Assembly: GCA_964596775.1 (NCBI GenBank)
Contig: CAZQVN010000001.1
Coordinates: 124,001-188,000, forward strand
Source of the DNA: CAZQVN01 sp964596775
GTDB lineage: Bacteria > Eisenbacteria > RBG-16-71-46 > JABDJR01 > JAWXBZ01
DNA length: 64,000 nt
Direction: 5' to 3'
Positions 8,876 to 16,874 of the stretch are shown here, piece after piece. Under the pieces are notes generated by a model, which was not told the origin of the DNA, made no database searches, and was given only the letters and a program-made list of their open reading frames with translations. Every line of letters starts with the position of its first letter. Positions within the stretch are counted from its first letter, which is position 1. A program made the translations under genes and the position numbers.

Positions 8876-10276
8876 TCACCCCAGGTCGACCGTCTGCCCC
8901 ATCTGCGGCCGGTCGACTTTCTTGTAGCCGGCTTCCTGCTCCAGCCGCTTCTCCAGCGGCTCCTGCTGATCGGGCTCCCCGTGCACGAGGAAAACGCGCT
9001 CCGGTTTCTGCTGCGTGAACGCCTTCGCGAAACCGAGCAGCTCGTCCTTGTCGGCGTGACCTGAGAAGACGTCAAGCCGGTGGACATCCGCCCTGAGCGG
9101 GTACTCGTCCCCGAAAATCTTCACGACCTCGCGCTTTTCCTGGAGCCGGCGTCCGAGCGTGTGTTCGGCCTGGAATCCGACGAGGACCACCGCGTTGTTC
9201 GGGTCACCGATGGAATTGCGCAGGTGATGGAGCACGCGCCCGGCCTCGCACATCCCCGAGGCGGAGATGATCACGCAGGGACCCTTGCGCGAGTTGAGCG
9301 CCTTCGACTCCTCCACGGAACGCACGTAGTTCAGCGTCTTGAAGCCGAACGGGTCGCCGGGGTCGGCGAGAACCTCCCGCATCTCCCGGTCGTAGCACTC
9401 CGGGTGGCGGTTGAAGATTTCGGTGACGTTGACAGCCAGCGGCGAATCGATGAACACCGGCACCTTCGGCAGCCGGCCGTCGCGGCGGAGGATGTTGAGG
9501 AGGTAGACGACCTCCTGCGTGCGGCCGACCGCGAACGCCGGAATCACGACCTTGCCGCCCCGCTCGAAGACCGGCTTCAGCGTCTTCTCCAGCTCCTCCT
9601 CCACGTTTTCCGGCCGCGGATGATTCCGGTCGCCGTACGTGCTCTCCATGATCAGGGTGTCCGCGCCGTCCACCATCACCGGGTCGCGGAGGATCGGCAG
9701 GCAGGGGCGCCCGATGTCCCCGGAAAAGACGAGGCGCCGCGTCGTTCCGTTTTCCTTGATCCTGAGCTCCACCGACGCCGAGCCGAGCATGTGGCCGGCG
9801 TCGCGGTAGAACGCCTCGATTCCGGGCGCCACCTCGAAGTACTTTCCGTACGGATGCACGACGAATCGGTCGAGGATTTCCGCGGCGTCCTCGCTCGTGT
9901 AGAGCGGCTCGCGGGCCGCCTTTCCCTTGTGATGCTCGCGCCGGTTGACGGTTTCGGCGTCCATCTCCTGGATGTGCGCGGAGTCCATGAGCATGACGCC
10001 GGAGAGGTCGGCGGTGGCCGACGTGGCGTGCACCTTCCGTGTGTAACCGGCTTTCGACAGGGCCGGCAGCGCCCCGGTGTGGTCGATGTGACCGTGCGAC
10101 AGGACGACCGCGTCGATCCGCTCGGGGTCGAAGCCGAAGTGGCGGTTCTTGTGGAACGCCTCGTCGCGGCGTCCCTGGAACAGGCCGCAGTCGAGGAGCA
10201 CCCGGGATCCGTTGGCCTCGACGAGGTGGCGCGACCCGGTGACCTCGCGGGCGGCGCCCCAGAAGGAGATCTTCAC
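8876..10276 (-). CDS. Metallo-beta-lactamase/beta-CASP ribonuclease-like protein
   Basis: It belongs to the CPSF73-like RNA-processing beta-CASP family. The 466-residue product has the zinc motif SHGHIDHTG (H61, H63, D65, H66), further ligands in YRDAGHMLGSA, FSGDIG and MESTYGDR, and the beta-CASP motifs ISASGMCEAG and FSGHADKDEL. An RMMBL-type C-terminus follows. It starts only 1 base after the envC stop and so is the last gene of the ftsE-ftsX-envC run. A link to cell division is not expected from the family, so cotranscription may be incidental. The RNA substrate is unknown. Confidence 0.9.
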   Translation of the reverse strand: MKISFWGAAREVTGSRHLVEANGSRVLLDCGLFQGRRDEAFHKNRHFGFDPERIDAVVLSHGHIDHTGALPALSKAGYTRKVHATSATADLSGVMLMDSAHIQEMDAETVNRREHHKGKAAREPLYTSEDAAEILDRFVVHPYGKYFEVAPGIEAFYRDAGHMLGSASVELRIKENGTTRRLVFSGDIGRPCLPILRDPVMVDGADTLIMESTYGDRNHPRPENVEEELEKTLKPVFERGGKVVIPAFAVGRTQEVVYLLNILRRDGRLPKVPVFIDSPLAVNVTEIFNRHPECYDREMREVLADPGDPFGFKTLNYVRSVEESKALNSRKGPCVIISASGMCEAGRVLHHLRNSIGDPNNAVVLVGFQAEHTLGRRLQEKREVVKIFGDEYPLRADVHRLDVFSGHADKDELLGFAKAFTQQKPERVFLVHGEPDQQEPLEKRLEQEAGYKKVDRPQMGQTVDLG

Positions 10277-10277
10277 G

Positions 10278-11546
10278 TCAGCGCAGCCACCGCGCCGGAT
10301 CCTGCGCCTCGCGCCCCTTCCGCACCTCGAAATGCAGGCAGGTTCCCCTGAGCGATCCGGAGTCGCCGACCGAGCCGACCGTCTGACCGACGGCCACGCG
10401 ATCCCCGGCCTGGACGGAAATCGTGCCGAGGTGGGCGTAGATCGTGTAGTAGCCCTGGCCGTGATTGACGATCACGCTCTGGCCGTAGCCGGAGAGCCAG
10501 TCGGCGATCTCCACGACGCCGTCGCCGACGCAGCGCACCGCGGTGCCCTCCGGAGCGCGGATGTCCAGGCCGTTGTTGCGGACCTTCGTGCCCCACTCCG
10601 GATGCGTTTCCAGGCCGAAGCGCCCGATGACGGTGCCGGACACCGGCCAGGGCAGGCGCCCGACGTTTGCGCCGAAGTTGTTGCGGTCGAGCTCGGCGCC
10701 GATGTTGTCCTGCCCCTGCGCCAGCCGCCTCCGGCGCGCCTCCTCGAGGTCGGCCAGCAGCTTCTTCATCCGCTCCGCCGACGCCTCGATTTCACGCGCC
10801 GCCTGCTCGTACGACTTGCGCTCCCCGCGGATGCGGTTGACCTCGGCCTGCTGGTTCTTCTTCAGCGAGGCGTACTTCGTGTTTTCCCGCTCCTTCTCCC
10901 CCCGGACCGTCAGGATTTCCAGGCGGCGATCCTCCAGCGCCAGCTTTTCCGCCTCGACCTCGGCCCGCTTTTTGCGCACCGATTCGAGGATGTTCTTTTC
11001 CTCCTGCATCACCAGGGACAGGAAGTACGTCTTCTTGAGCAGGTCGGAAAAGGAAACGGAGGTGAACATCACCTCCACGTTGCGGTTGCGGCCGTGCTTG
11101 TACGCCTCGCGCATCCACGAAGCCAGGCGGCCGCGCCGCGCCTCCAGTTCCTCGCTCGCCTCGGCCAGTGCCTGTTCCTTGACGCCGATCTCGTTCTGGA
11201 CGCGGGCCTCCCGGGACTCCAGTTTCGCGATGTAGCGACGGGTGGCGTTCAGGGCTTCGTCCGACTTCCTGAGCTGGCCCAGAACTCCCTTTTCCTCCCC
11301 CTGGAGTTTCTTCGCCTGGGCCCGCTTTTCCGCCGCCGCCTTCTTCAGGCGTTCCAGCTCCTCCTGGCTCTCCCTGATTTCGTCGGTGGTTTCCGCGGCC
11401 TTTTTCTTCTGCGCCTGAACGTGCGCCGGGATCAACGAACCGAACAGGGTGCCCGCGGAAAGCAGCGTGACGCACGTCCATCGAACGGCCGTCGACCGGA
11501 CCCGCCCGGCAATGCCGGTGCCGGCGGCGGTGCCGCGGAGACGCAT
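10278..11546 (-). CDS. envC: EnvC-like murein hydrolase activator with degenerate LytM domain
   Basis: EnvC is activated by FtsEX at the septum and in turn activates cell-wall amidases. The 422-residue product has a signal peptide (core about 23-40, cleavage near AHVQA), a long coiled coil (about 50-270) and a C-terminal LytM/M23 fold. The first zinc ligand of active LytM enzymes (His of HxGxD) is replaced by Asn in NNGLDI, while YAH and LHFEV remain. This supports an activator rather than a hydrolase. The ATG overlaps the ftsX stop by one base (TGATG), with GGGAG about 11 bases upstream. Confidence 0.88.
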   Translation of the reverse strand: MRLRGTAAGTGIAGRVRSTAVRWTCVTLLSAGTLFGSLIPAHVQAQKKKAAETTDEIRESQEELERLKKAAAEKRAQAKKLQGEEKGVLGQLRKSDEALNATRRYIAKLESREARVQNEIGVKEQALAEASEELEARRGRLASWMREAYKHGRNRNVEVMFTSVSFSDLLKKTYFLSLVMQEEKNILESVRKKRAEVEAEKLALEDRRLEILTVRGEKERENTKYASLKKNQQAEVNRIRGERKSYEQAAREIEASAERMKKLLADLEEARRRRLAQGQDNIGAELDRNNFGANVGRLPWPVSGTVIGRFGLETHPEWGTKVRNNGLDIRAPEGTAVRCVGDGVVEIADWLSGYGQSVIVNHGQGYYTIYAHLGTISVQAGDRVAVGQTVGSVGDSGSLRGTCLHFEVRKGREAQDPARWLR

Positions 11547-12421
11547 CAAAGGTGGATCTCCCTGAGGACCTGGCGGAGGGCCAGGTAGGAGCCCATCAGG
11601 CCGAGGACGATGCCGATGCCCACGAACGCCAGCGTCTCCAGCGGCGAGAGGAAGTGCACGCCGCCGAAGCGGTCCGACACCGTCACCGTGGCCGCGTAAA
11701 GGATGGCCAGCGACACCGCCGACGCACCGATCGTCTGGAGGACACCTTCGTAGAGGAACGGCATGCGGATGAACCACTCGGAGGCGCCGACCATCTTCAT
11801 GATCTCGATCATGTCGCGCTTGGCGAGAACCGTGAGCTTGATCGTGTTGGCCACGACGGCCACGACGGCCAGCGCCACGGCCAGGCCCACGAAGAGATTG
11901 AGCCAGATGAGCCGCTTCGACAGGCGGTCGAGCTGCGCGATCCACCCTCCGCCGTACGACACTTCGTCGACCTCCTCCCAGCTGCCGACCTCGGAGGCGA
12001 TGGCTTCGATGGCTTCCAGTTTGCGGTTTTCGGCCGCGAGCTTCAGCTCGAAGGACGGAGGGAGCGGGTTCTCGCCGACCTCCTCGAGCAGCCCCTCGGC
12101 GGCCATTTCCGCGGTGAAGCTGTCCCAGGCTTCCTCCGGGCTGATGTAGCGGACTTCGGCCACTCCGGGAATGCCCCTGAGACGCTCCTCGATGCGGAGC
12201 CGCGCTTCCTGGTCGCGGTCGGCATCCATGTACACGACGACCGCCTTCTTCCCTTCCAGCGAATCGACGACCTTGCGGACGTTGACGCTGATGATGAGGA
12301 AGACGCCGAGAACGAGCAGCGACGCGGCCATGGCCACGATGGCCGCGATGGACAGGGACGGGTGGCGGCGGACGGCGTTGAACCCTTCCGACAGGAGATA
12401 GCCCGCGGTCCGGAGTTTCAT
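11546..12421 (-). CDS. ftsX: Cell division protein FtsX
   Basis: FtsX is the membrane half of the FtsEX complex, which transmits ATP hydrolysis by FtsE across the inner membrane to EnvC-type partners. The 291-residue product has a first helix at about 23-45, a periplasmic loop of about 110 residues with the usual VRYISPEEAW segment, and three C-terminal helices (GLAVALAVVAVVA, a middle one, and FVGIGIVLGLMGSYLAL). Length and topology are standard. Its ATG overlaps the ftsE stop as ATGA. Confidence 0.93.
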   Translation of the reverse strand: MKLRTAGYLLSEGFNAVRRHPSLSIAAIVAMAASLLVLGVFLIISVNVRKVVDSLEGKKAVVVYMDADRDQEARLRIEERLRGIPGVAEVRYISPEEAWDSFTAEMAAEGLLEEVGENPLPPSFELKLAAENRKLEAIEAIASEVGSWEEVDEVSYGGGWIAQLDRLSKRLIWLNLFVGLAVALAVVAVVANTIKLTVLAKRDMIEIMKMVGASEWFIRMPFLYEGVLQTIGASAVSLAILYAATVTVSDRFGGVHFLSPLETLAFVGIGIVLGLMGSYLALRQVLREIHL

Positions 12422-13107
12422 CGAACGGCGCCCTCCCCGGAACCGACCCAGTCCTCGACGATCCTTCCGCCCTGGACCCGGAGGTAGCGCTCCGTCGACT
12501 TTTCCACCATGTCCATCTTGTGGGTGGCGAACAGGACGGACGTGCCGTGCGAGTTCATCTTGCGGAGGATCGCGGTGATCTCGTCCGAGGTCTGGGGATC
12601 CAGGTTGCCGGTGGGTTCGTCCGCGATCAGGACGAACGGGCGGTTGACGATGGCCCGCGCGATGGCGACCCGCTGCTGTTCGCCGCCGGACAGCTCGCGC
12701 GGGAGCGCGTAGCGGCGGGCGTAGAGGCCGACGTCGTTCAGGGCGTTCGCGGCGCGGTCCTTGATTTCCGACTCGTTCAGTTCCCCGAGGATCCGCAGCA
12801 CGAAGGCCACGTTTTCCTGGAGGTTGCGGTCACGCAGCAGCCGGAAGTCCTGGAACACCACTCCGACCTTGCGGCGCAGCTCGAGGATCTTCTTCCGGTT
12901 GATGCCGGTGGACGTGAATCCGCCGACGGTGACCGCTCCCGAGGTGGGGAGCTCCTCCATGTAGATGAGCTTGAGGAGGGTCGACTTGCCGGCACCGGAC
13001 GGGCCGACGAGGAAGAGGAACTCCCCGTCCTGGATCGTGAGATTGATGTCGACCAGGGCGAAGGAGCCGCCGTTGTACGCCTTGTGGACATGGTAGAACT
13101 TGATCAT
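12418..13107 (-). CDS. ftsE: Cell division ATP-binding protein FtsE
   Basis: FtsE is the cytoplasmic ABC ATPase that drives FtsX. The 229-residue product begins MIKFYHVHKAY and has Walker A GPSGAGKST, the Q-loop VFQDFRLL, signature LSGGEQQR and Walker B LIADEPTGNLD. The ATG at 13107 gives the normal family length; the 17 codons upstream to 13158 are unlike the family and are left out. It heads the ftsE-ftsX-envC-nuclease run. Confidence 0.93.
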   Translation of the reverse strand: MIKFYHVHKAYNGGSFALVDINLTIQDGEFLFLVGPSGAGKSTLLKLIYMEELPTSGAVTVGGFTSTGINRKKILELRRKVGVVFQDFRLLRDRNLQENVAFVLRILGELNESEIKDRAANALNDVGLYARRYALPRELSGGEQQRVAIARAIVNRPFVLIADEPTGNLDPQTSDEITAILRKMNSHGTSVLFATHKMDMVEKSTERYLRVQGGRIVEDWVGSGEGAVR

Positions 13108-13156
13108 TGTGCCGGTTCCGCAGGTCAGGCCCCCCTGAAATGCTCGTGGCGCGCGC

Positions 13157-13184
13157 ATGATAGCACGATGAGCGGCCCGGGAAA
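13157..13184 (-). promoter_or_regulatory. Candidate ftsE promoter
   Basis: On the minus strand TTTCCC (13179-13184) and TATCAT (13157-13162) are separated by 16 bases, giving a sigma70-like promoter with a leader of about 40 bases before the ftsE ATG at 13107. The -10 is good and the -35 weak. Confidence 0.4.
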
Positions 13185-13193
13185 CCCCCCGCG

Positions 13194-13213
13194 GCGCAGA
13201 ATAACCTCTGCGC
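13194..13213 (-). terminator. Hairpin downstream of gabD
   Basis: GCGCAGA and TCTGCGC form a perfect 7-base stem around a 6-base loop, about 50 bases past the gabD stop and upstream of the candidate ftsE promoter. There is no T-run after it, so termination is plausible but unproven. Confidence 0.35.
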
Positions 13214-13263
13214 GCCGGGCGGGACTGCCTTGCGGCCCGGGGACCGTCTCGACGGACAACGGC

Positions 13264-14709
13264 TCACGCCATCGGGACGGTCTGGATCTCCACGAACTCC
13301 ATCATCCCCTCGGGGCCACCCTCCCGGCCGAATCCGGACTGCTTCATGCCGCCGAACGGGGCCTGGGGCGCGGGACCCGAACCGGTGTTCCACCCGACAT
13401 GCCCGAAGCGGAGATTGCGGATGACCCGGCAGGCGCGGTCGGCGTCCTTCGTGAACACGTAGGCCGCGAGGCCGTACTCCGTGCCGTTTGCGAGCCGGAT
13501 CGCGTCCTCCTCGGTGTCGAACTCCTGGATGGCGACGAGCGGCCCGAACGTTTCCTCGCGGGCGCAGGCCATTTCGGGGGTCACGCCGCGGAGGACCGTC
13601 GGCTTGAAGAACTGCCCCCAGTTCGGGCCTTCCGGCGCCGGAACGTCGCCGGTGAGGCTCACCGCGCCCTTTTTCAGCGCGTCCTCGAGATGGCGGCGCA
13701 CCTTGTCGTGACCGGCGCGGTCGATGAGCGGCCCGATGTCCACCCCCTCCTCCATTCCGTTGCCCACCTTCAGGGCCAGGACCTTTTCCGCGACCGCGGC
13801 GGCAAACCGGTCGACCACCCCCTTCTGGACAAGGACCCGGTTCGTGCACACGCAGGTCTGCCCCCCGGCCCGGAACTTGTTCTTCATGAGATGGTCGGTG
13901 GCGGCGGCGATGTCGCAGTCGTCGAAGACGAGGAACGGGGCATTGCCCCCCAGTTCCAGGGAGAGCCGCTTGACCGACGGGGCGGAAGCCGTGATGAGGT
14001 GCCGGCCGACCGCCGTCGATCCCGTGAAGCTCACGACCCGGACGGCCTCGTGCTCCATGAGGACCCGGCCGATCTCCTTCGGCTCGCCGATCACGAGATT
14101 GACGAATCCCGGCGGCATGTCCAGGCGGTCCATGAGCCGAAACAGCGCGATCATCGACAGCGGCGTCTTTTCCGACGGCTTGACCACGGCGGGAGCGCCG
14201 GCCGCGATCGAGGCCGCCAGCTTCTTGGCCACCATGGCCAGCGGGAAGTTCCACGGCGTGATCAGCGCCACGACACCGGCCGGCCGGAAGTGGACGGTCC
14301 AGGTGTGATCGTTCGGCCGCTCATCGAGCCGGCGCGGCTTCAGGACATCCATGTTTTGCCCGGCGTACTCGAAGAAACCCGCGGCGTAGGCAGCCTCCCC
14401 TTCCCCCTGGGCCAGGGGCTTGCCGTTTTCCAGCGTGACGATGCGGCCGAGTTCGAACGCGTTGTCGCGAAGCGCCTTTGCAATGGCCATCAGCCACGCC
14501 TTCCGCTGCTCCGCCGACGGGGCCTCGGCCAGCGCCCCCTCGGCCGCCTCCACCGCACGGGTCGTTTCCGCCGCTTCCATCATCGGAACGGCACCCAGAA
14601 GGTCGCCGGTGGCCGGGTTGTGCACGTTCATGGTCCGCCCCGAATCGGCGGACACCCACTGGCCGGCTATGTACCCCTTCATGGCGGGGATCAGTTCGGA
14701 CTGATACAT
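13264..14709 (-). CDS. gabD: NAD(P)-dependent succinate-semialdehyde dehydrogenase
   Basis: It would oxidise succinate semialdehyde to succinate, the last step of GABA breakdown. The 481-residue product has TPWNFP, the cofactor loop SFTGSTAVG, catalytic Glu in LELGGN (E252) and catalytic Cys286 in the GQTCVCTNR motif typical of GabD-type enzymes. GAAGGAG lies 5 bases before the ATG. It sits 42 bases downstream of the XRE-cupin regulator, in the same direction, and divergent from gabT. A broader aldehyde range, such as gamma-glutamyl aminobutyraldehyde, cannot be excluded. Confidence 0.88.
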   Translation of the reverse strand: MYQSELIPAMKGYIAGQWVSADSGRTMNVHNPATGDLLGAVPMMEAAETTRAVEAAEGALAEAPSAEQRKAWLMAIAKALRDNAFELGRIVTLENGKPLAQGEGEAAYAAGFFEYAGQNMDVLKPRRLDERPNDHTWTVHFRPAGVVALITPWNFPLAMVAKKLAASIAAGAPAVVKPSEKTPLSMIALFRLMDRLDMPPGFVNLVIGEPKEIGRVLMEHEAVRVVSFTGSTAVGRHLITASAPSVKRLSLELGGNAPFLVFDDCDIAAATDHLMKNKFRAGGQTCVCTNRVLVQKGVVDRFAAAVAEKVLALKVGNGMEEGVDIGPLIDRAGHDKVRRHLEDALKKGAVSLTGDVPAPEGPNWGQFFKPTVLRGVTPEMACAREETFGPLVAIQEFDTEEDAIRLANGTEYGLAAYVFTKDADRACRVIRNLRFGHVGWNTGSGPAPQAPFGGMKQSGFGREGGPEGMMEFVEIQTVPMA

Positions 14710-14751
14710 CCTGGCTCCTTCCGTGGCGGCGCGCGGCCGCCCGTTCCATTT

Positions 14752-15339
14752 TCAGAACGTCGGCGGTGTGCAGACGCTTATGATTTCGCAGATTTCCGTG
14801 CCCGTGTTTCGGAAACGGTGGGGAAGGCGGCTCTCGAAATAGTAGCCCTCTCCCGGGCCGAGGCAGCGCGTGCGCGCTCCGACGGTGATCTCGATGCTGC
14901 CCCGGACGACGACCCCCGCCTCCTCCCCTTCGTGGGCCAGCAGGCGTTCACCGGTATCGCCGCCCGGCTCGTAGCGTTCGTGCAGCACCTGCAGCGACCG
15001 TCCGGGTCGCTTTTCGCCGAGCTGGCGCAGGGAAACCCGGTTGCCGCCGATCTCCACGAAATCGTCGACTCCGTAGAAAACCCTCCCGCCCGTCCCCGCC
15101 CCCTCGCCGAAGAACTCGGCCAGCGAAACCGGGAACCCGGCCAGCAGCTTCTTCAACGAGGACACCGACGGGCTGACCCGTTCCTGCTCGATCAGCGAGA
15201 TCGTGGCGTTGGCGATTCCGGTCCGCCGTGCGAGTTCGCGCTGCGACAACCCGTATTTTTCGCGCAGGGAGCGAAGCCGGGCGCCCAGGTCCGGGGCGGA
15301 GCGCCCCGCGTCGCGGGGGATGTCGGCAGGATGCTGCAT
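14752..15339 (-). CDS. XRE-family regulator with C-terminal cupin (PuuR-like architecture)
   Basis: The 195-residue product has a helix-turn-helix (about 18-72, with GLSQRELARRTGIANATIS) and a cupin sensor domain (about 110-190). This is the architecture of PuuR, the repressor of putrescine utilisation; many other XRE-cupin proteins share it. It lies between gabD and the divergent gabT operon and is the obvious candidate regulator of both. The ATG at 15339 has no ribosome-binding site but a predicted -10 ends 6 bases before it, so the mRNA may be leaderless. The effector is likely to be a polyamine or GABA-related amine, by context only. Confidence 0.85.
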   Translation of the reverse strand: MQHPADIPRDAGRSAPDLGARLRSLREKYGLSQRELARRTGIANATISLIEQERVSPSVSSLKKLLAGFPVSLAEFFGEGAGTGGRVFYGVDDFVEIGGNRVSLRQLGEKRPGRSLQVLHERYEPGGDTGERLLAHEGEEAGVVVRGSIEITVGARTRCLGPGEGYYFESRLPHRFRNTGTEICEIISVCTPPTF

Positions 15340-15340
15340 C

Positions 15341-15377
15341 TGTTGAATATATTGGTCAATCGCGGGTCGGACAAGCA
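15341..15377 (-). promoter_or_regulatory. Promoter of the regulator-gabD operon with overlapping operator A
   Basis: On the minus strand TTGTCC, a 17-base spacer and TATATT form a good sigma70-like promoter, with the -10 at 15346-15351. The start site falls at or next to the ATG of the regulator. The -10 lies inside CAATATATT (minus strand, 15346-15354), the 9-mer repeated at 15417-15425, so the regulator probably represses itself here. Confidence 0.5.
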
Positions 15378-15401
15378 AAATTATGTGACTACAAACAATA
15401 A

Positions 15402-15430
15402 TTGCATCGGAGTGTTCAATATATTAGGAT
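15402..15430 (+). promoter_or_regulatory. gabT operon promoter with overlapping operator B
   Basis: TTGCAT (15402-15407) and TAGGAT (15425-15430) are 17 bases apart. Between them sits CAATATATT (15417-15425), the same 9-mer found in opposite orientation at 15346-15354. A repressor bound here would block RNA polymerase. The predicted 5' leader before gabT is about 145 bases. Confidence 0.45.
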
Positions 15431-15449
15431 GGGGAGGATGTCGCGGGTC

Positions 15450-15509
15450 CCCGCACATTCCGGCGGGCCGATCCGGTTGTACCCGCAAGCATTCCTTCTC
15501 ATGTGCGGG
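15450..15509 (+). promoter_or_regulatory. Inverted repeat in the gabT leader
   Basis: CCCGCACAT (15450-15458) and ATGTGCGGG (15501-15509) are perfect 9-base complements enclosing a 42-base loop within the predicted untranslated leader of gabT. It could fold as a long hairpin, but I recognise no known riboswitch class. Confidence 0.3.
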
Positions 15510-15581
15510 CCTGTCCCGCCACCCCGACCGAAACCAACCGTCCGCGAACCAAGTCCGCGGATCGAGCCGAAAGAGGTGTCG

Positions 15582-16874
15582 ATGAGCACGAATTCCGACC
15601 TGACGGCCCGCCGCGAACGGGCTCTGCCTCGCGGTATCGCCAGTGCCTACCCCGTCTTCGTGGAGCGGGCCGAAAACGCCGAACTCTGGGACGTGGAAGG
15701 ACGGCGCTACATTGATTTTGCGGCGGGCATCGCCGTTCTCAACACCGGCCACCGCCATCCCGCCGTCAGAGAAGCGGCAATGGCCCAGATCGGCAAGGTG
15801 ACCCACTCCTCGTTCCAGGTCGTTCCATACGAACCCTATATCGAACTGGCCGAACGGCTGAATGCACTCGCGCCGGGAAACGTGCCGCGGAAAACCGTGT
15901 TCCTGTCCACGGGAGCCGAGGCGGTGGAGAACGCGGTGAAGATCGCGCGGGTCTACACGAAGCGCCCGGGGATCATCGCCTTCGGAGGCGGCTTTCACGG
16001 CCGTACGCTCCTGACGCTGGCCATGACCGGCAAGGTGAAACCGTACAAGGCGGGCTTCGGTCCGTTTCCCGCCGATGTGTACCACGTGCCCTACCCGGTG
16101 GCCTATCGGGGCGTCACCCCGGAAGTGTCGATGGCCGCCCTTCAGGACCTGTTCAGCTCCGACATCGAACCGGACCGCGTGGCCGCGGTCATCATCGAGC
16201 CGGTGCTCGGAGAGGGCGGATTCAGCGCGGCTCCCCCCGAATTCCTGGAAAGCCTCCGCGCCGTTTGCGATGAGCACGGCATCGTCTTCATCGCCGATGA
16301 AGTGCAGTCCGGTTTCGGCCGGACCGGTCGCCTGTTTGCCATGGAACACTCCGGCGTGATCCCGGATCTGATCACGGTGGCCAAGAGCCTGGCCGGGGGA
16401 TACCCCCTGTCGGGCGTCATCGGAAAGAGCGAGATCATGGATGCCCCCGCCCCGGGAGGACTCGGCGGGACCTACGGAGGCAACCCGGTGGCCTGCGCGG
16501 CCGCCCTCGCCGTCCTCGACGTCATCGAGAAGGAGAACCTGCTCGAGCGGGCCATGACCATCGGCGAGGCGATGACGGACCGGCTGCGCCGCATTGCCGC
16601 CGAACCGGGCATGGAGTTCATCGGGGACGTGCGCACCCTCGGCGCGATGACGGCGATCGAACTCGTCAAGGACCGGGAATCGAAAACGCCGGATCCGGAA
16701 CGAACCGCCGCGGTGAAGAGCGAGGCGATCTCCCGCGGGCTCATCCTGCTCTCGTGCGGGCCGCACGGAAACATCCTCCGCATCATCGCCCCGCTGACCA
16801 CGCCCGACCGGCACCTGCAAGAAGGGCTCGACATACTTGAAGCGTCGCTGAAGGCGGCGGGAGGAGGACAATGA
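15582..16874 (+). CDS. gabT: 4-aminobutyrate aminotransferase (GabT/PuuE type)
   Basis: This PLP enzyme transfers the amino group of GABA to 2-oxoglutarate, giving succinate semialdehyde. The 430-residue product has GAEAVENAVKIAR, the FHGRT loop, IADEVQSGFGRTG and the Schiff-base lysine K268 in VAKSLAGGYP, all close to GabT. The ATG at 15582 follows AGAGG with 5-base spacing. It is first in a five-gene plus-strand operon and its stop overlaps the nitrilase start as ATGA. With gabD across the divergent promoter it forms a complete GABA-to-succinate pair. Confidence 0.9.
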   Translation: MSTNSDLTARRERALPRGIASAYPVFVERAENAELWDVEGRRYIDFAAGIAVLNTGHRHPAVREAAMAQIGKVTHSSFQVVPYEPYIELAERLNALAPGNVPRKTVFLSTGAEAVENAVKIARVYTKRPGIIAFGGGFHGRTLLTLAMTGKVKPYKAGFGPFPADVYHVPYPVAYRGVTPEVSMAALQDLFSSDIEPDRVAAVIIEPVLGEGGFSAAPPEFLESLRAVCDEHGIVFIADEVQSGFGRTGRLFAMEHSGVIPDLITVAKSLAGGYPLSGVIGKSEIMDAPAPGGLGGTYGGNPVACAAALAVLDVIEKENLLERAMTIGEAMTDRLRRIAAEPGMEFIGDVRTLGAMTAIELVKDRESKTPDPERTAAVKSEAISRGLILLSCGPHGNILRIIAPLTTPDRHLQEGLDILEASLKAAGGGQ

